Positions 1 through 8,270 of a stretch of DNA of 36,710 nt are shown here, piece by piece. Every line of letters starts with the position of its first letter. Within the stretch, counting starts at the first letter, position 1. The DNA comes from a bacterium (GTDB lineage Bacteria > JAJRZV01): assembly GCA_024275095.1 (NCBI GenBank), contig JAJRZV010000064.1, positions 1-36,710 on the forward strand, read 5' to 3'. Both the position numbers and the translations under genes were made by a program. The notes below the pieces were generated by a model, which did no database searches, was not told the origin of the DNA, and saw only the letters and a program-made list of their open reading frames with translations.

Positions 1-5
1 GTTAT

Positions 6-38
6 TGGTGCACCGGTTGCATTTGGCACCACGTTTTT
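6..38 (+). terminator. possible terminator of a gene left of the window
   Basis: A 6-bp inverted repeat (TGGTGC at 6-11, GCACCA at 26-31) is followed two bases later by five T at 34-38. It would end a plus-strand transcript entering from the left, facing the minus-strand GGDEF gene whose stop is at 80. The 14-base loop makes it weak. Confidence 0.25.
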
Positions 39-79
39 CCCGAATGTGCATAGCGTATCATTGTTGAATGACGTAAAGA

Positions 80-1117
80 CTATGCCGGCTCCACGCTGTC
101 ACGGGAGCGCATTTTTACACGGTACATGGCCTGATCAGCCAGCCGGATAAGGTCGAGCTTGTTGTCGGTGTCTTCTGGATAACATGACACCCCGAAGCTG
201 GCAGTTATGCGGACAATAAGCCCGTTTTCCATTTCAAACGTGGCTTCGCGGATGGCTTCCCGCAGTCGCCATGCAACTTTAAGGGCCCCTTCTTTGTCTG
301 TCTCTGGAAGAATAATTACAAATTCGTCGCCTCCGTAACGGGTGGGCACGTCTATTTCACGAAGGTTTCGTTTGAGCAACCCGGCAACCTCGCGCAGAAG
401 CTGACTGCCTATGAGATGACCGTGTGTGTCATTGATGTTTTTGAAAAAATCCAGGTCGAGGAAAATGATGCTCAGGGGCTTGCCATAACGCTTTGCACGC
501 TTGAGCTCCAGGTCCAGAACATTGTTCATATGCCTGGAGTTGTAAAGTCCGGTCACATCATCCCGGATGGAAAGTTCCTGGACCTTGCGGAAGTAGATCG
601 CATTTTCTATGGCGATAGCAGCATAGTCAGCCAGGGTCATGAGAAGAGTCTTTTCATGTTCGGTGATGGTTGAACTGCTTGTGTCCTTCACAAGTTCAAT
701 AACACCGAGGATACGCCCCTTGCTCTTGAGAGGCAGGCATATTATGGAACTGTTCTCGAAATCTTCGATAATTTCTCCAAAACGCGATGCCTCCTTTTTT
801 ACTTCTGTGGAACTGAGGATGAGCATCTCTCCGGTTTTTGCCACGAATCCAGGGATGCCTTCTCCTATCTTCATCCGCTTCCCCTTCAGGTGCCTGGCAG
901 CATCTCCCACGAGAATTTGAAAGTAGAGCTCTCCGCTTTTCTCGTCAACCAACATGAGGGACCAGCTTTTGGGACGAAGGAGCTTGGAAATCTGGTCCAT
1001 GATCTTGTTGAGCACGTCGTTGAGTTCCAGCGAGGACGTGAGGGTTTTGCCAATTTCGATAAAAAGGGCAAGATTGTTTCCCTGATTCGGATTTTTTTCA
1101 GGATGTTCGACAGCCAT
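80..1117 (-). CDS. GAF-GGDEF nucleotide cyclase with Hypr-type Ser specificity residue
   Basis: This is a cytoplasmic cyclic-dinucleotide synthase of 345 aa. Residues about 15-175 form a GAF sensor domain and about 180-340 a GGDEF domain. The active-site GGDEF is at 262-266. An intact inhibitory I-site RxxD (R253, D256) lies five residues upstream. The metal and base motif FKNIND (225-230) is followed by GH at 233-234 and then G237-S238. In ordinary diguanylate cyclases position 238 is Asp (GD), which contacts guanine. Ser here is the known signature of the Hypr subgroup (GSU1658 type), which makes 3',3'-cGAMP as well as c-di-GMP; that product is inferred for this protein. No transmembrane or signal segment is visible. 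The ATG at 1117 has an AAGGGG Shine-Dalgarno (1128-1133, spacing 10). It is the last gene of the minus-strand block but has a good promoter of its own inside the polX tail. Confidence 0.93.
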   Translation of the reverse strand: MAVEHPEKNPNQGNNLALFIEIGKTLTSSLELNDVLNKIMDQISKLLRPKSWSLMLVDEKSGELYFQILVGDAARHLKGKRMKIGEGIPGFVAKTGEMLILSSTEVKKEASRFGEIIEDFENSSIICLPLKSKGRILGVIELVKDTSSSTITEHEKTLLMTLADYAAIAIENAIYFRKVQELSIRDDVTGLYNSRHMNNVLDLELKRAKRYGKPLSIIFLDLDFFKNINDTHGHLIGSQLLREVAGLLKRNLREIDVPTRYGGDEFVIILPETDKEGALKVAWRLREAIREATFEMENGLIVRITASFGVSCYPEDTDNKLDLIRLADQAMYRVKMRSRDSVEPA

Positions 1118-1167
1118 AAAAAGGACACCCCTTCAGCGTTAAAGGATATAATATCATTGAACTATTT

Positions 1168-1197
1168 ATTATATTCACCTTTTAGCCCCTTTTCCAA
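1168..1197 (-). promoter_or_regulatory. sigma70-type promoter for the GGDEF gene
   Basis: Read on the minus strand: -35 TTGGAA (1197-1192), an 18-bp spacer, and a perfect -10 TATAAT (1173-1168). The -35 lies inside the last codons of polX. The expected start near 1161 gives a leader of about 44 nt with an AAGGGG Shine-Dalgarno. Confidence 0.5.
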
Positions 1198-2929
1198 TTT
1201 TTAAACCGCTTTTTCTCTTTTCTTTGGCCCAGGAAAGGATTTTTTTGATGGGCCATGTGTTCAGCACGTGGTCTTTTTCGCACCATCCCCTGCGCGCAAC
1301 TCCCACCCCCAGTTCCATCATCCACATCTGATCCTCGTGATGGGCATCGCTTCCAATGGCGATTTTAACCCCGAACCTGAGAGCCTCTCGTACCAGTTCG
1401 TCGTTAAGGTCGAGACGCAGGTAATACGCATTGATTTCCAGTGCTGTACCGGTTGAAGCGGCTTCTTTGAATACAGTTTCCCAGTCGAGTTTGTAACCCT
1501 CCCTCTCACCCAAAAGTATTCCCGAAGGGTGGGCCAGTATGTGGACATGGGGGTGTCGTATGGCTGCAAGGATGCGTTTCGTCATTTCTTCTACGCTCAT
1601 GTTAAAGCGTGTGTGCACCGAGGCAATGACGATGTCCAGTTGTTCCAGAACCCCGTCAGGATAGTCGAGTGTGCCATCAGGGAGGATATCTACTTCTGCA
1701 GAAGGAATGAGGTAAACTGAACTTTTTTCGTTGAGCTTTCGGATCACCCAGGTCTTTTTGAGCAGGTCCTGGGAAGAAAGTCCTCGGGCCACTTTGAGGG
1801 ACTGAGAGTGATCGGCCAGTCCCACGTATTCGTAACCGTATTGTTTGCCAGCTACTTCCGCGATACGCTCTGGAGAAGCTGTTCCATCAGAAAATGAGGT
1901 GTGCACGTGAAAGTCGCCTTTGATATCTCCAAGTTCCACCAGCCGGGGAAGCTCATTTTTCAGGGCCAGTTCCACCTCGCCCCGGTCTTCCCGCATTTCA
2001 GGAGGGATAAATTCCATCCCCAGTGCTGCGTATATTTCTTTTTCAATGTGCGAGGCAATGACTTTACCATTTTCGTTAAAAAGGCCGTATTCACTGAGTT
2101 TCCAGCCTTTTTCTCCAGCAATCTTTCGGAGTTTAATGTTGTGTTCTTTGGAGCCCGTGAAATATTGAAGGGCTGCCCCGTAAGACTCTGGCGCGACAAC
2201 CCTCACGTCGACCTGAACACCCTCATCCACAATAATACTGGCTTTTGTATCTCCACGAGCGAGCACGTCCCGTACGAACGGAGCCTTAACAAAAGCATTG
2301 GTAATATCAGGGCCGCTTTGAGAGGCGACCAGGATATCTATGTCTCCTACCGTGGATTTTCGGCGCCGCAGTGATCCGGCTTCCTGGACCTCTTTTACAC
2401 TGTTTATCTCCCTGAGAAATTCTACCGCACGCCGGGCCACGGGGAGGGCAATACCCAGATGGATGCGGTCGCTCATGGAACGGTACATGGCGATGCCTTT
2501 TTTGATTTTTTCGACGGTTTTTTCACGAATTTTCGGGAGCGTGAGCAGTTTGCCTTCCTCGATGGCTCTCTCAAGTGATTCCACATCTACGATACAGAGC
2601 TCGTCATACAAGCGTTTTACAGTCTTGGCACCAAGCCCTGGTATTTTCATAAGTTCTAGGACGCCAGGGGGTACTTTTTCCTTTAACTCGGCGTGTTTTT
2701 TAATGCGTCCCGTTGAGAGATATTCTTCAATTTTCTGGGATATTTTGGCCCCTATGCCGGGTAATTTTTGAAGTTCACCCTGCCCGGCGATTTTTTCTAT
2801 GTCACCGGTCAGGGCCTCGAGAATACGTGCGGCATTACGGTATGCACGGATTTTGAAGGGATCTTCACCCTCAAACTCGAGCATGTCCGCCATTTCTTCG
2901 AATATCTGGGCGAGTTCTTTGTTTTTCAT
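1175..2929 (-). CDS. polX: family X DNA polymerase with PHP exonuclease domain (PolX)
   Basis: Bacterial PolX fills short gaps in base-excision and end-joining repair; the PHP domain gives 3'-5' exonuclease and AP-site processing. The 584-aa length is typical. Order of domains: an N-terminal 8-kDa-like region with helix-hairpin-helix motifs (LPGIGAK 56-62, IPGLGAK 96-102); the nucleotidyltransferase palm with catalytic D196 and D198 (GDID) and D241; then a C-terminal PHP domain. The PHP metal ligands all appear present: H341 and H343 in the HVH motif, D348, H374, E412, H439, H467, and D528 with H530. Both activities should therefore be intact. The ATG at 2929 lies 19 nt after the stop of the O-antigen-ligase-like gene and has no clear Shine-Dalgarno, so translation may depend on coupling to the upstream gene. 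Confidence 0.95.
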   Translation of the reverse strand: MKNKELAQIFEEMADMLEFEGEDPFKIRAYRNAARILEALTGDIEKIAGQGELQKLPGIGAKISQKIEEYLSTGRIKKHAELKEKVPPGVLELMKIPGLGAKTVKRLYDELCIVDVESLERAIEEGKLLTLPKIREKTVEKIKKGIAMYRSMSDRIHLGIALPVARRAVEFLREINSVKEVQEAGSLRRRKSTVGDIDILVASQSGPDITNAFVKAPFVRDVLARGDTKASIIVDEGVQVDVRVVAPESYGAALQYFTGSKEHNIKLRKIAGEKGWKLSEYGLFNENGKVIASHIEKEIYAALGMEFIPPEMREDRGEVELALKNELPRLVELGDIKGDFHVHTSFSDGTASPERIAEVAGKQYGYEYVGLADHSQSLKVARGLSSQDLLKKTWVIRKLNEKSSVYLIPSAEVDILPDGTLDYPDGVLEQLDIVIASVHTRFNMSVEEMTKRILAAIRHPHVHILAHPSGILLGEREGYKLDWETVFKEAASTGTALEINAYYLRLDLNDELVREALRFGVKIAIGSDAHHEDQMWMMELGVGVARRGWCEKDHVLNTWPIKKILSWAKEKRKSGLKIGKGAKR

Positions 2930-2948
2930 GTGCAGTGCAACGCGCTGA

Positions 2949-5132
2949 TTATTTGAGCAGTTCTTTTAACTCTGGATTGGCTTGTACGCGGGCGCGCATT
3001 GCTGGTTGAATGCTCAACAGCCTGTCAACAGACTTTCGGGCTTTGTCTTTAAAGCCGGCCCTTGCTTCAATGATGGCTCTTACCAGCCAGTATCGGGGCT
3101 CCCTGGAGAGGTTTTCTTCGCTTTCTTTAATCACATTCAGTGCTTCCTTGGATTTCCCTATTCTCAAAAGATACAAAGCATAGGAGGCTACAGATTCATA
3201 GCTTTTTCCAGATATCAATACGGCCTGCCTCAGGACGCTGCCCGCAAGTCCCACTTTGCCCAGGGGGAAAAGTGCGTTACCGAGCACACTGAGGGCATTG
3301 GCATTGCGCACACCGTACCGCATGGCTTTCAACACTTCGTCCAGGGCCATTTGCGGATTTTTCTTTTTTAAATAAAGGGATGCCAGGTAGAGCTCGATTT
3401 CACCGGCGGCATACATGTGGGTCGGCATGGCCTCTCGAAATTGACGGATGGCCTCGTCTATTTCTCCGCTGTCCGAGAGAAACATGGCGTATTCCTTTCT
3501 GGCTTTGCCAAAATAGGGAACCTGCTCCAGGCAGTGCCTCATGCTTTCAGCCGCTTCCCTCGGTCTGCCTAGTTTGGCGAGGACGAAAGACCTGTCGTAG
3601 TAAATGCGCTCGGCAAACGGTTCGTACTGAAGTCCTTTTTCAAAGAAAAGGAGGGCATCCTGCAGTCGGCCCTGTTTTTTGAGCAACTGTCCAATGCGGT
3701 AGTAAATTTCCGATTGTGTAAAGTTGATGTTCCAGATAATTGCGAGAATAAGGAGGGGCACGGTGAATGCCAATCCGACATACTTGAGTATTCCCTGCCA
3801 CGCGCCCTGTGTCCGTTCGAAAAACCGTGTGACGAAATCACCTTCATTAACAAAAGCTGAAAGTACTCCGAGGGTCAGAAAAAATTGATGTATGGACCCC
3901 GGCATCTGGAACGGAAACGTGAAAAGTGCATCCGTGAGTTCACCCACCACTGCAGCTCCCAGGGTTGCTGCGATCCAGAAGTCGTCGGTGTCTGCATGAC
4001 GTTTCATGAAGGAGAGGGTTTTTACTCCCAGCGTGATAAACGTCGCCAGAAAAAGAATGAGGCCCACGATCCCCAGATCGGCGAAAATATTAAGGAATTC
4101 ATTGTGTGTTTTGTCCACGCGTGTGTTGGACTCGAGTGTCATTTTTTCCTGGACCTCGTCCTGGTACTTCCAGGAGAAAACCTCGTAGTTTGCAAGTCCC
4201 ACTCCAATACCGAAGTGATCTCGAATAATATCGAGCGCCTGCCTCCACGCGTGGATGCGGATTTGTACAGAGGAATGACGTAAATTAAATGAAGAGAGAA
4301 ATGTGTAAACATAAGATTTTCCTGTTGATGTGAACCCGAAGAACAGTGTTCCTGCAACGATGAGTGCACCGATTCCCGCAGCAATTGCCCTGATGTTTCT
4401 CACGATGAACTTTCTGTTGGCGAATGCGATTGCACCGGAGACAAACAGCGTCATGGTGATAATGGCCATGTAACCCGCACGCACGCGGCTTACAAGAATG
4501 TAGTAAACGATGAGAAAGGCAGCGATGCCGCTTGCTATTTTGAGCGCTTTGTTCACATTCGTTGCAATTATTGCGAGTGCCATGGGAAGGATTACGACGA
4601 GCACGTCCACCGTGAAATTGGACAGCCCGTACGTGGTCACCGGGTCCTTTGCCCCATACTGGTCCTTGGGCATGGCAAAGAATCCACTGTCAATGTGATA
4701 TTGGAGTATTCCGTAAACCGATATAAAAAGACCTGTGGCAAGAGACACCAGCAGAAAGAGTATGACCTTTCGTTTGTCCCGCTCTCCATTGAACACAATC
4801 CGCGCGAGCCCGTAAGCAATAACCGTGGCATCGAGCATCATTCCAAGCTTGAAAACTTTTGTCGGCACACGCGCCCACGTGGCAGAAAGCGCGGCCCAGA
4901 AGGCAAGGACAAGAAAGAATGTAAAATCGGCTGAGAAAATGTCTTTCAGGCTCCGCCGCGAAAGGAGAGGAATGGCTGCAATAAGGGCAAGCAACAGGCA
5001 GGCATTGCTCGCCGCCTGTTTGGACCATATAAATTCAAACCTATAGTAATAAATCGCTACAAAGGGTATGGAGAAAAGAAGAATCCCTGCGGGTATCCAT
5101 TCACTCAGCTTAAAACTGCGTTCTTTACGCAT
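2949..5132 (-). CDS. O-antigen ligase (Wzy_C/WaaL-like) membrane protein with C-terminal TPR domain
   Basis: A polytopic inner-membrane protein of about 727 aa from the start used here. The N-terminal 450 or so residues hold about ten or more hydrophobic segments. Family landmarks are RIHAW (a periplasmic-loop Arg), HFGIGVG, and HNEFLN followed by a Gly-rich membrane segment, the pattern of O-antigen ligases and polymerases. The rest is soluble tetratricopeptide repeats (for example KKQGRLQDALLFFEKGL and further copies to the C terminus). Such proteins join or polymerise surface glycans, or glycosylate proteins; the substrate here is unknown. The ATG at 5132 lies 38 nt after the upstream stop. 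An alternative ATG at 5222 would add 30 polar residues and overlap the upstream gene by 53 nt. Neither has a strong Shine-Dalgarno; I prefer 5132 because the family normally starts just before the first membrane helix. Linkage to a transglutaminase-like gene suggests a joint envelope role. Confidence 0.85.
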   Translation of the reverse strand: MRKERSFKLSEWIPAGILLFSIPFVAIYYYRFEFIWSKQAASNACLLLALIAAIPLLSRRSLKDIFSADFTFFLVLAFWAALSATWARVPTKVFKLGMMLDATVIAYGLARIVFNGERDKRKVILFLLVSLATGLFISVYGILQYHIDSGFFAMPKDQYGAKDPVTTYGLSNFTVDVLVVILPMALAIIATNVNKALKIASGIAAFLIVYYILVSRVRAGYMAIITMTLFVSGAIAFANRKFIVRNIRAIAAGIGALIVAGTLFFGFTSTGKSYVYTFLSSFNLRHSSVQIRIHAWRQALDIIRDHFGIGVGLANYEVFSWKYQDEVQEKMTLESNTRVDKTHNEFLNIFADLGIVGLILFLATFITLGVKTLSFMKRHADTDDFWIAATLGAAVVGELTDALFTFPFQMPGSIHQFFLTLGVLSAFVNEGDFVTRFFERTQGAWQGILKYVGLAFTVPLLILAIIWNINFTQSEIYYRIGQLLKKQGRLQDALLFFEKGLQYEPFAERIYYDRSFVLAKLGRPREAAESMRHCLEQVPYFGKARKEYAMFLSDSGEIDEAIRQFREAMPTHMYAAGEIELYLASLYLKKKNPQMALDEVLKAMRYGVRNANALSVLGNALFPLGKVGLAGSVLRQAVLISGKSYESVASYALYLLRIGKSKEALNVIKESEENLSREPRYWLVRAIIEARAGFKDKARKSVDRLLSIQPAMRARVQANPELKELLK

Positions 5133-5169
5133 GGACAATTTTACATCATGGCATGTTTGGCTTTTTGAT

Positions 5170-6594
5170 TCAATGGGTGGCACATTTTTTACACTGACTC
5201 GCTGGTTTTGCGACCCATTCAAGCTTTACCCTGCCCATGAGTCGTGCCACTTCCATCCACTTTGAGATGTCACCCGAGGAAAAACGAATATGGGAAACGT
5301 CAGCGGGAACCTGACCGAAAACAGGATCACTGGAAAGCCATTGCCCCACGTACGCTTCAACCCATGCGTGGTAGAAAAATCGACCTTCCGAATACACCAG
5401 CCCCACAGCCACTCTTGCCGGTATGCCCAGTGCTCTGAGCATTGAGGCGAGGAGGACCGCGTGCTCATTGCAGTCTCCTTTGCCGGAGCGGAGGACATCG
5501 CCGGGATCCGGAATGGACACCACGGGCTCTTTTGCTATGTTGGAGTAAACCCAGGTGGTGAGTTTTTTCACCACTTCAACAGCATCTTTTGATGAACCTG
5601 CAGCTTTGAGAGCTGCCCTTTTTACCGCAGGGTCGTGGGGATTGATAAGGGGGTCTTCGGCAAGGTACTCTGCCATGTCGTTTCCTGTATAGGGTATGGT
5701 GTATCCGCGGGCAGGGATGCTTTCCTGGAACACGGTGATGAGCTCGCCTTTGACGTGCTGACGGAATCCCTCAATAGGGAGGTCTGTTATTTTTACTCCT
5801 GACACGCGATAAGTGGCCTTTGTGTACTTTCGAGGGTCAGGGCCGGAATAAGGTACTGCATACTGGGCTATAAGGTCTCGTGTGCCTGCAGCAGTGAGTT
5901 CTTCTATTTTGACAGGTTCGGGAGAACGGACGGCCACAAGCCCGGTAGCATCTTTTTCAAAGATGACCTCACCGGTGCGAGGATCCACAATGGAGAGAGA
6001 AGACGTACCTGACGCTCGCGTGATAAATGCAGGGCCTGAATAAGTGCGGCCTTGCAATTGCATGCTTTTTTTACCTGCATATTCCACGGTGGTTTTTACC
6101 GGTTGCCCCATCATGGGATCAAACAGGAGAACCTCTTCCTTTTTGTGTCCTGATTTGAGCATCTTGCGATAGACGTCGTTCAGGTTGTAGGGGGTAACCA
6201 GCCAGCTGCCGCGAGGAACGTTCACGTGAAATGTACGGGAGCCGGCCGGACTTTCTCGTTTTAGCTGGAGAGCGCCCTGAACAGCTTTTACCTCGTATGA
6301 GACCGGTGCTTCTCCCTGCATGGTTACTTGCAGATACCTCAGCTTGCCGTCATAGAATTCTCCCTCGCCCTGGATGATGATGTCTTTTACGTCGCCGTAT
6401 ACGTTGAGGCGCAGCCTGTTTTCAAACTCAAGTTTTTCAATTTTTCCAGAGATGTGCCTGATTTCTTTGCCGTAACCTGCGGGCGTGTCACCGAGGTAGA
6501 GGCGATACCACGTTACCCGTGCAAGGACGTGAGCTTGCGGGATGGTACACAAGAAGAGAATAAAGGAGATGACACGTGACAGGTTGCTCTTCAA
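5170..6594 (-). CDS. exported transglutaminase-like superfamily protein
   Basis: 474 aa with an N-terminal signal segment (hydrophobic core about 8-25, AHVLA cleavage-like end), so it probably acts in the periplasm. The C-terminal third carries the transglutaminase-like/cysteine-protease core: C375 in the GDCNEHA motif, H409 in the YHAW motif, and D423 in the SSDP motif. These give a complete Cys-His-Asp triad. In bacteria most such proteins are peptidases or amide-forming enzymes of unknown substrate. The N-terminal half has no family I recognise. The tail ends in an unusual CKKC (468-471) followed by ATH, which may bind metal or be redox-active. The start is TTG at 6594 with a GAGGGC Shine-Dalgarno 8-10 nt upstream. 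It lies 14 nt after nadA, so the two are probably cotranscribed. Confidence 0.85.
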   Translation of the reverse strand: MKSNLSRVISFILFLCTIPQAHVLARVTWYRLYLGDTPAGYGKEIRHISGKIEKLEFENRLRLNVYGDVKDIIIQGEGEFYDGKLRYLQVTMQGEAPVSYEVKAVQGALQLKRESPAGSRTFHVNVPRGSWLVTPYNLNDVYRKMLKSGHKKEEVLLFDPMMGQPVKTTVEYAGKKSMQLQGRTYSGPAFITRASGTSSLSIVDPRTGEVIFEKDATGLVAVRSPEPVKIEELTAAGTRDLIAQYAVPYSGPDPRKYTKATYRVSGVKITDLPIEGFRQHVKGELITVFQESIPARGYTIPYTGNDMAEYLAEDPLINPHDPAVKRAALKAAGSSKDAVEVVKKLTTWVYSNIAKEPVVSIPDPGDVLRSGKGDCNEHAVLLASMLRALGIPARVAVGLVYSEGRFFYHAWVEAYVGQWLSSDPVFGQVPADVSHIRFSSGDISKWMEVARLMGRVKLEWVAKPASQCKKCATH

Positions 6595-6608
6595 ATACTC
6601 GCCCTCAT

Positions 6609-7529
6609 TTACACGTACTCAAGCATTCGTTCCAGAGCCACGCGTGCCCGGGCGGCAATGTCTTCTGGAACGTGTATTTCAAAGGTACTTTCTTTAAGTG
6701 AAGCGAGCACGTCTTCAAGGCGTGTTATTTTCATGCTCACGCATATGCGTGCCGGCCCCAATGGATAAAACGTTCGATCAGGATTTTCTCTTCGAAGCCT
6801 GTAAATGAGCCCTTCTTCGGTACCTATTACAAATTCCTTTGCATCAACTTCGCCGGGCAACCTGACCATACCCCCTGTGCTTCTCACTTCATCTGCCATG
6901 TCGATGACTTCAGGAGGACATTCGGGATGTACAACTATTATTGCATCAGGATGATCTTGTCGGGCCTTCTCCACCTCCTCGCGAGAAAATTTCTGGTGGA
7001 CGTAGCAGAAACTGTTGGGCCAGTAAATTTTTTTGTCCGTGAATCGCTGGGCGTAATGGGCCAGGTTCCTGTCGGGAACGAAGATGATTTCATCTGCCGG
7101 AATGTTTTGAATTACCTTCACTGCATTGGCCGATGTACAGCACACATCGGCGTGCGCTTTCATCTCAGCCGTGGTGTTTACATAGGCGACAACCACTGCC
7201 CCGGGGTATTCCCTCTTCATTTCCAGGAGCTGGCGCATTTCCATCATTTCTGTCATGAAACAGCCTGCTTCAATCCGTGGAAGAAACACTCGCTTGTCAG
7301 GGTTGAGGATTTTGGCACCTTCAGCCATGAAGTGGACACCGCAGAAAATAATAACTTCTTCTGACCTGGTCACTGCAGCCCGTGCCAATTCCAGTGAATC
7401 GCCCACCACATCAGCAATGTCCTGTACCTCCGGGAGCTGATAATTGTGAGCGAGAATAACAGCGTTTTTTTCTTTTTTAAGCCTGAGGATTTCCTCAACG
7501 AGAAAATCTTTTTCAGGAAAGTCTTTCAT
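6609..7529 (-). CDS. nadA: quinolinate synthase NadA
   Basis: NadA condenses iminoaspartate with dihydroxyacetone phosphate to quinolinate in de novo NAD synthesis, using an oxygen-sensitive [4Fe-4S] cluster. 306 aa matches the three-domain family length. The three expected cluster cysteines are C90 (in AGCF), C175 (in FCYVH) and C263 (in ICVSMK); their spacing of 85 and 88 residues fits the family. Other landmarks are AHNYQ (27-31), GDSLELA (43-49) and FMAEGAKIL. nadB and nadC are not in the window. The start is ATG at 7529 with no clear Shine-Dalgarno. It appears to head the minus-strand operon. Confidence 0.96.
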   Translation of the reverse strand: MKDFPEKDFLVEEILRLKKEKNAVILAHNYQLPEVQDIADVVGDSLELARAAVTRSEEVIIFCGVHFMAEGAKILNPDKRVFLPRIEAGCFMTEMMEMRQLLEMKREYPGAVVVAYVNTTAEMKAHADVCCTSANAVKVIQNIPADEIIFVPDRNLAHYAQRFTDKKIYWPNSFCYVHQKFSREEVEKARQDHPDAIIVVHPECPPEVIDMADEVRSTGGMVRLPGEVDAKEFVIGTEEGLIYRLRRENPDRTFYPLGPARICVSMKITRLEDVLASLKESTFEIHVPEDIAARARVALERMLEYV

Positions 7530-7538
7530 CGCGCGCTC

Positions 7539-7568
7539 ACTCTACCATCAAACAAAAAATTTTTCCAA
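7539..7568 (-). promoter_or_regulatory. possible nadA promoter
   Basis: Minus strand: TTGGAA (7568-7563), 18 bp, TAGAGT (7544-7539). Each box matches consensus at 4 of 6. Transcription would start a few bases before the nadA ATG, leaving almost no leader. Weak call. Confidence 0.25.
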
Positions 7569-7752
7569 CTTCTTTGCGAAGGCTTTTATAAAGCAATTTT
7601 AAAATCCCTTTCCTTTTTTGTCAGCGGTGACCAGGCATTCTGACCGGAGTTTGTTGATGGCGACGCATTCAATGTTTTAAGGCTGGTGCTGGTAAGTCTG
7701 GAGTTTCGGTACATTCTAACGGGTACTACCATAAGTAAGGTTGAATCAGCAC

Positions 7753-7782
7753 ATGACCATTTCTGTGTCTATCGTGTAATAT
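7753..7782 (+). promoter_or_regulatory. probable smpB promoter
   Basis: ATGACC (7753-7758), 18 bp, TAATAT (7777-7782). The expected transcript start is near 7789, about 11 nt before the ATG at 7800. The rest of the 258-bp gap between nadA and smpB shows no RNA gene; I looked for tmRNA and see none. Confidence 0.35.
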
Positions 7783-7799
7783 AAAACGTGAACTTGCCG

Positions 7800-8261
7800 A
7801 TGGAGCGAGGATTGAAAGTTTACGCGCGTAACAGAAAAGCCCGTCTCAATTATGATATTGAAGAAAAGCTGGAAGCGGGCATTTGCCTGAAGGGATCTGA
7901 GGTAAAATCCATTCGTGAGGGTCGCGTTAACATCGGTGATGCCTATGTGGCGATTATCAGGGGCGAGGCGTTTTTGGAAAACGCTCATATCTCACCGTAC
8001 AAACCGGCAGGGGCCGGTAACCACGAGCCTGAACGCCCACGAAAGCTTCTTCTCAAACGCCGTGAGCTGGACAAGCTGGCCGGACGCGTGCAGCAGAAAG
8101 GGTACACCATTGTACCGCTGAGCATTTATGATAAAGCGGGTAAGATAAAGGTTGAGATCGCGCTGGCGCGCGGGAGGAAAAAGTACGAAAAGAAGGAAAA
8201 AATTAAAGAACGCGACATGGAGCGGGAGCTGAGAAAAACGTTTAAACACAGGTTTGGGTGA
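7800..8261 (+). CDS. smpB: SsrA-binding protein SmpB
   Basis: SmpB binds tmRNA (SsrA) and mimics the codon-anticodon stem to bring it into stalled ribosomes for trans-translation. The OB-fold core shows the family run ARNRKARLNY, GxEVKSxREGRVN (as GSEVKSIREGRVN), NAHISPY-like ENAHISPY, and RKLLLKRRE. The C terminus is basic (KKYEKKEKIKERDMERELR), as needed for the helical tail. 153 aa from ATG at 7800; an in-frame GTG at 7788 would add MNLP. I prefer the ATG because family members begin just before the K-x-x-A/R-N-R motif. No Shine-Dalgarno is visible for either start. It is followed 9 nt later by glnE. Confidence 0.96.
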   Translation: MERGLKVYARNRKARLNYDIEEKLEAGICLKGSEVKSIREGRVNIGDAYVAIIRGEAFLENAHISPYKPAGAGNHEPERPRKLLLKRRELDKLAGRVQQKGYTIVPLSIYDKAGKIKVEIALARGRKKYEKKEKIKERDMERELRKTFKHRFG

Positions 8262-8270
8262 GCAGGGCAG

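Noticed and set aside
7530-7799. tmRNA (ssrA) next to smpB
   Set aside because: The gap is about 260 bp, too short for a normal tmRNA, and no TTCGA-type T-loop or CCA-ended acceptor is visible on either strand.
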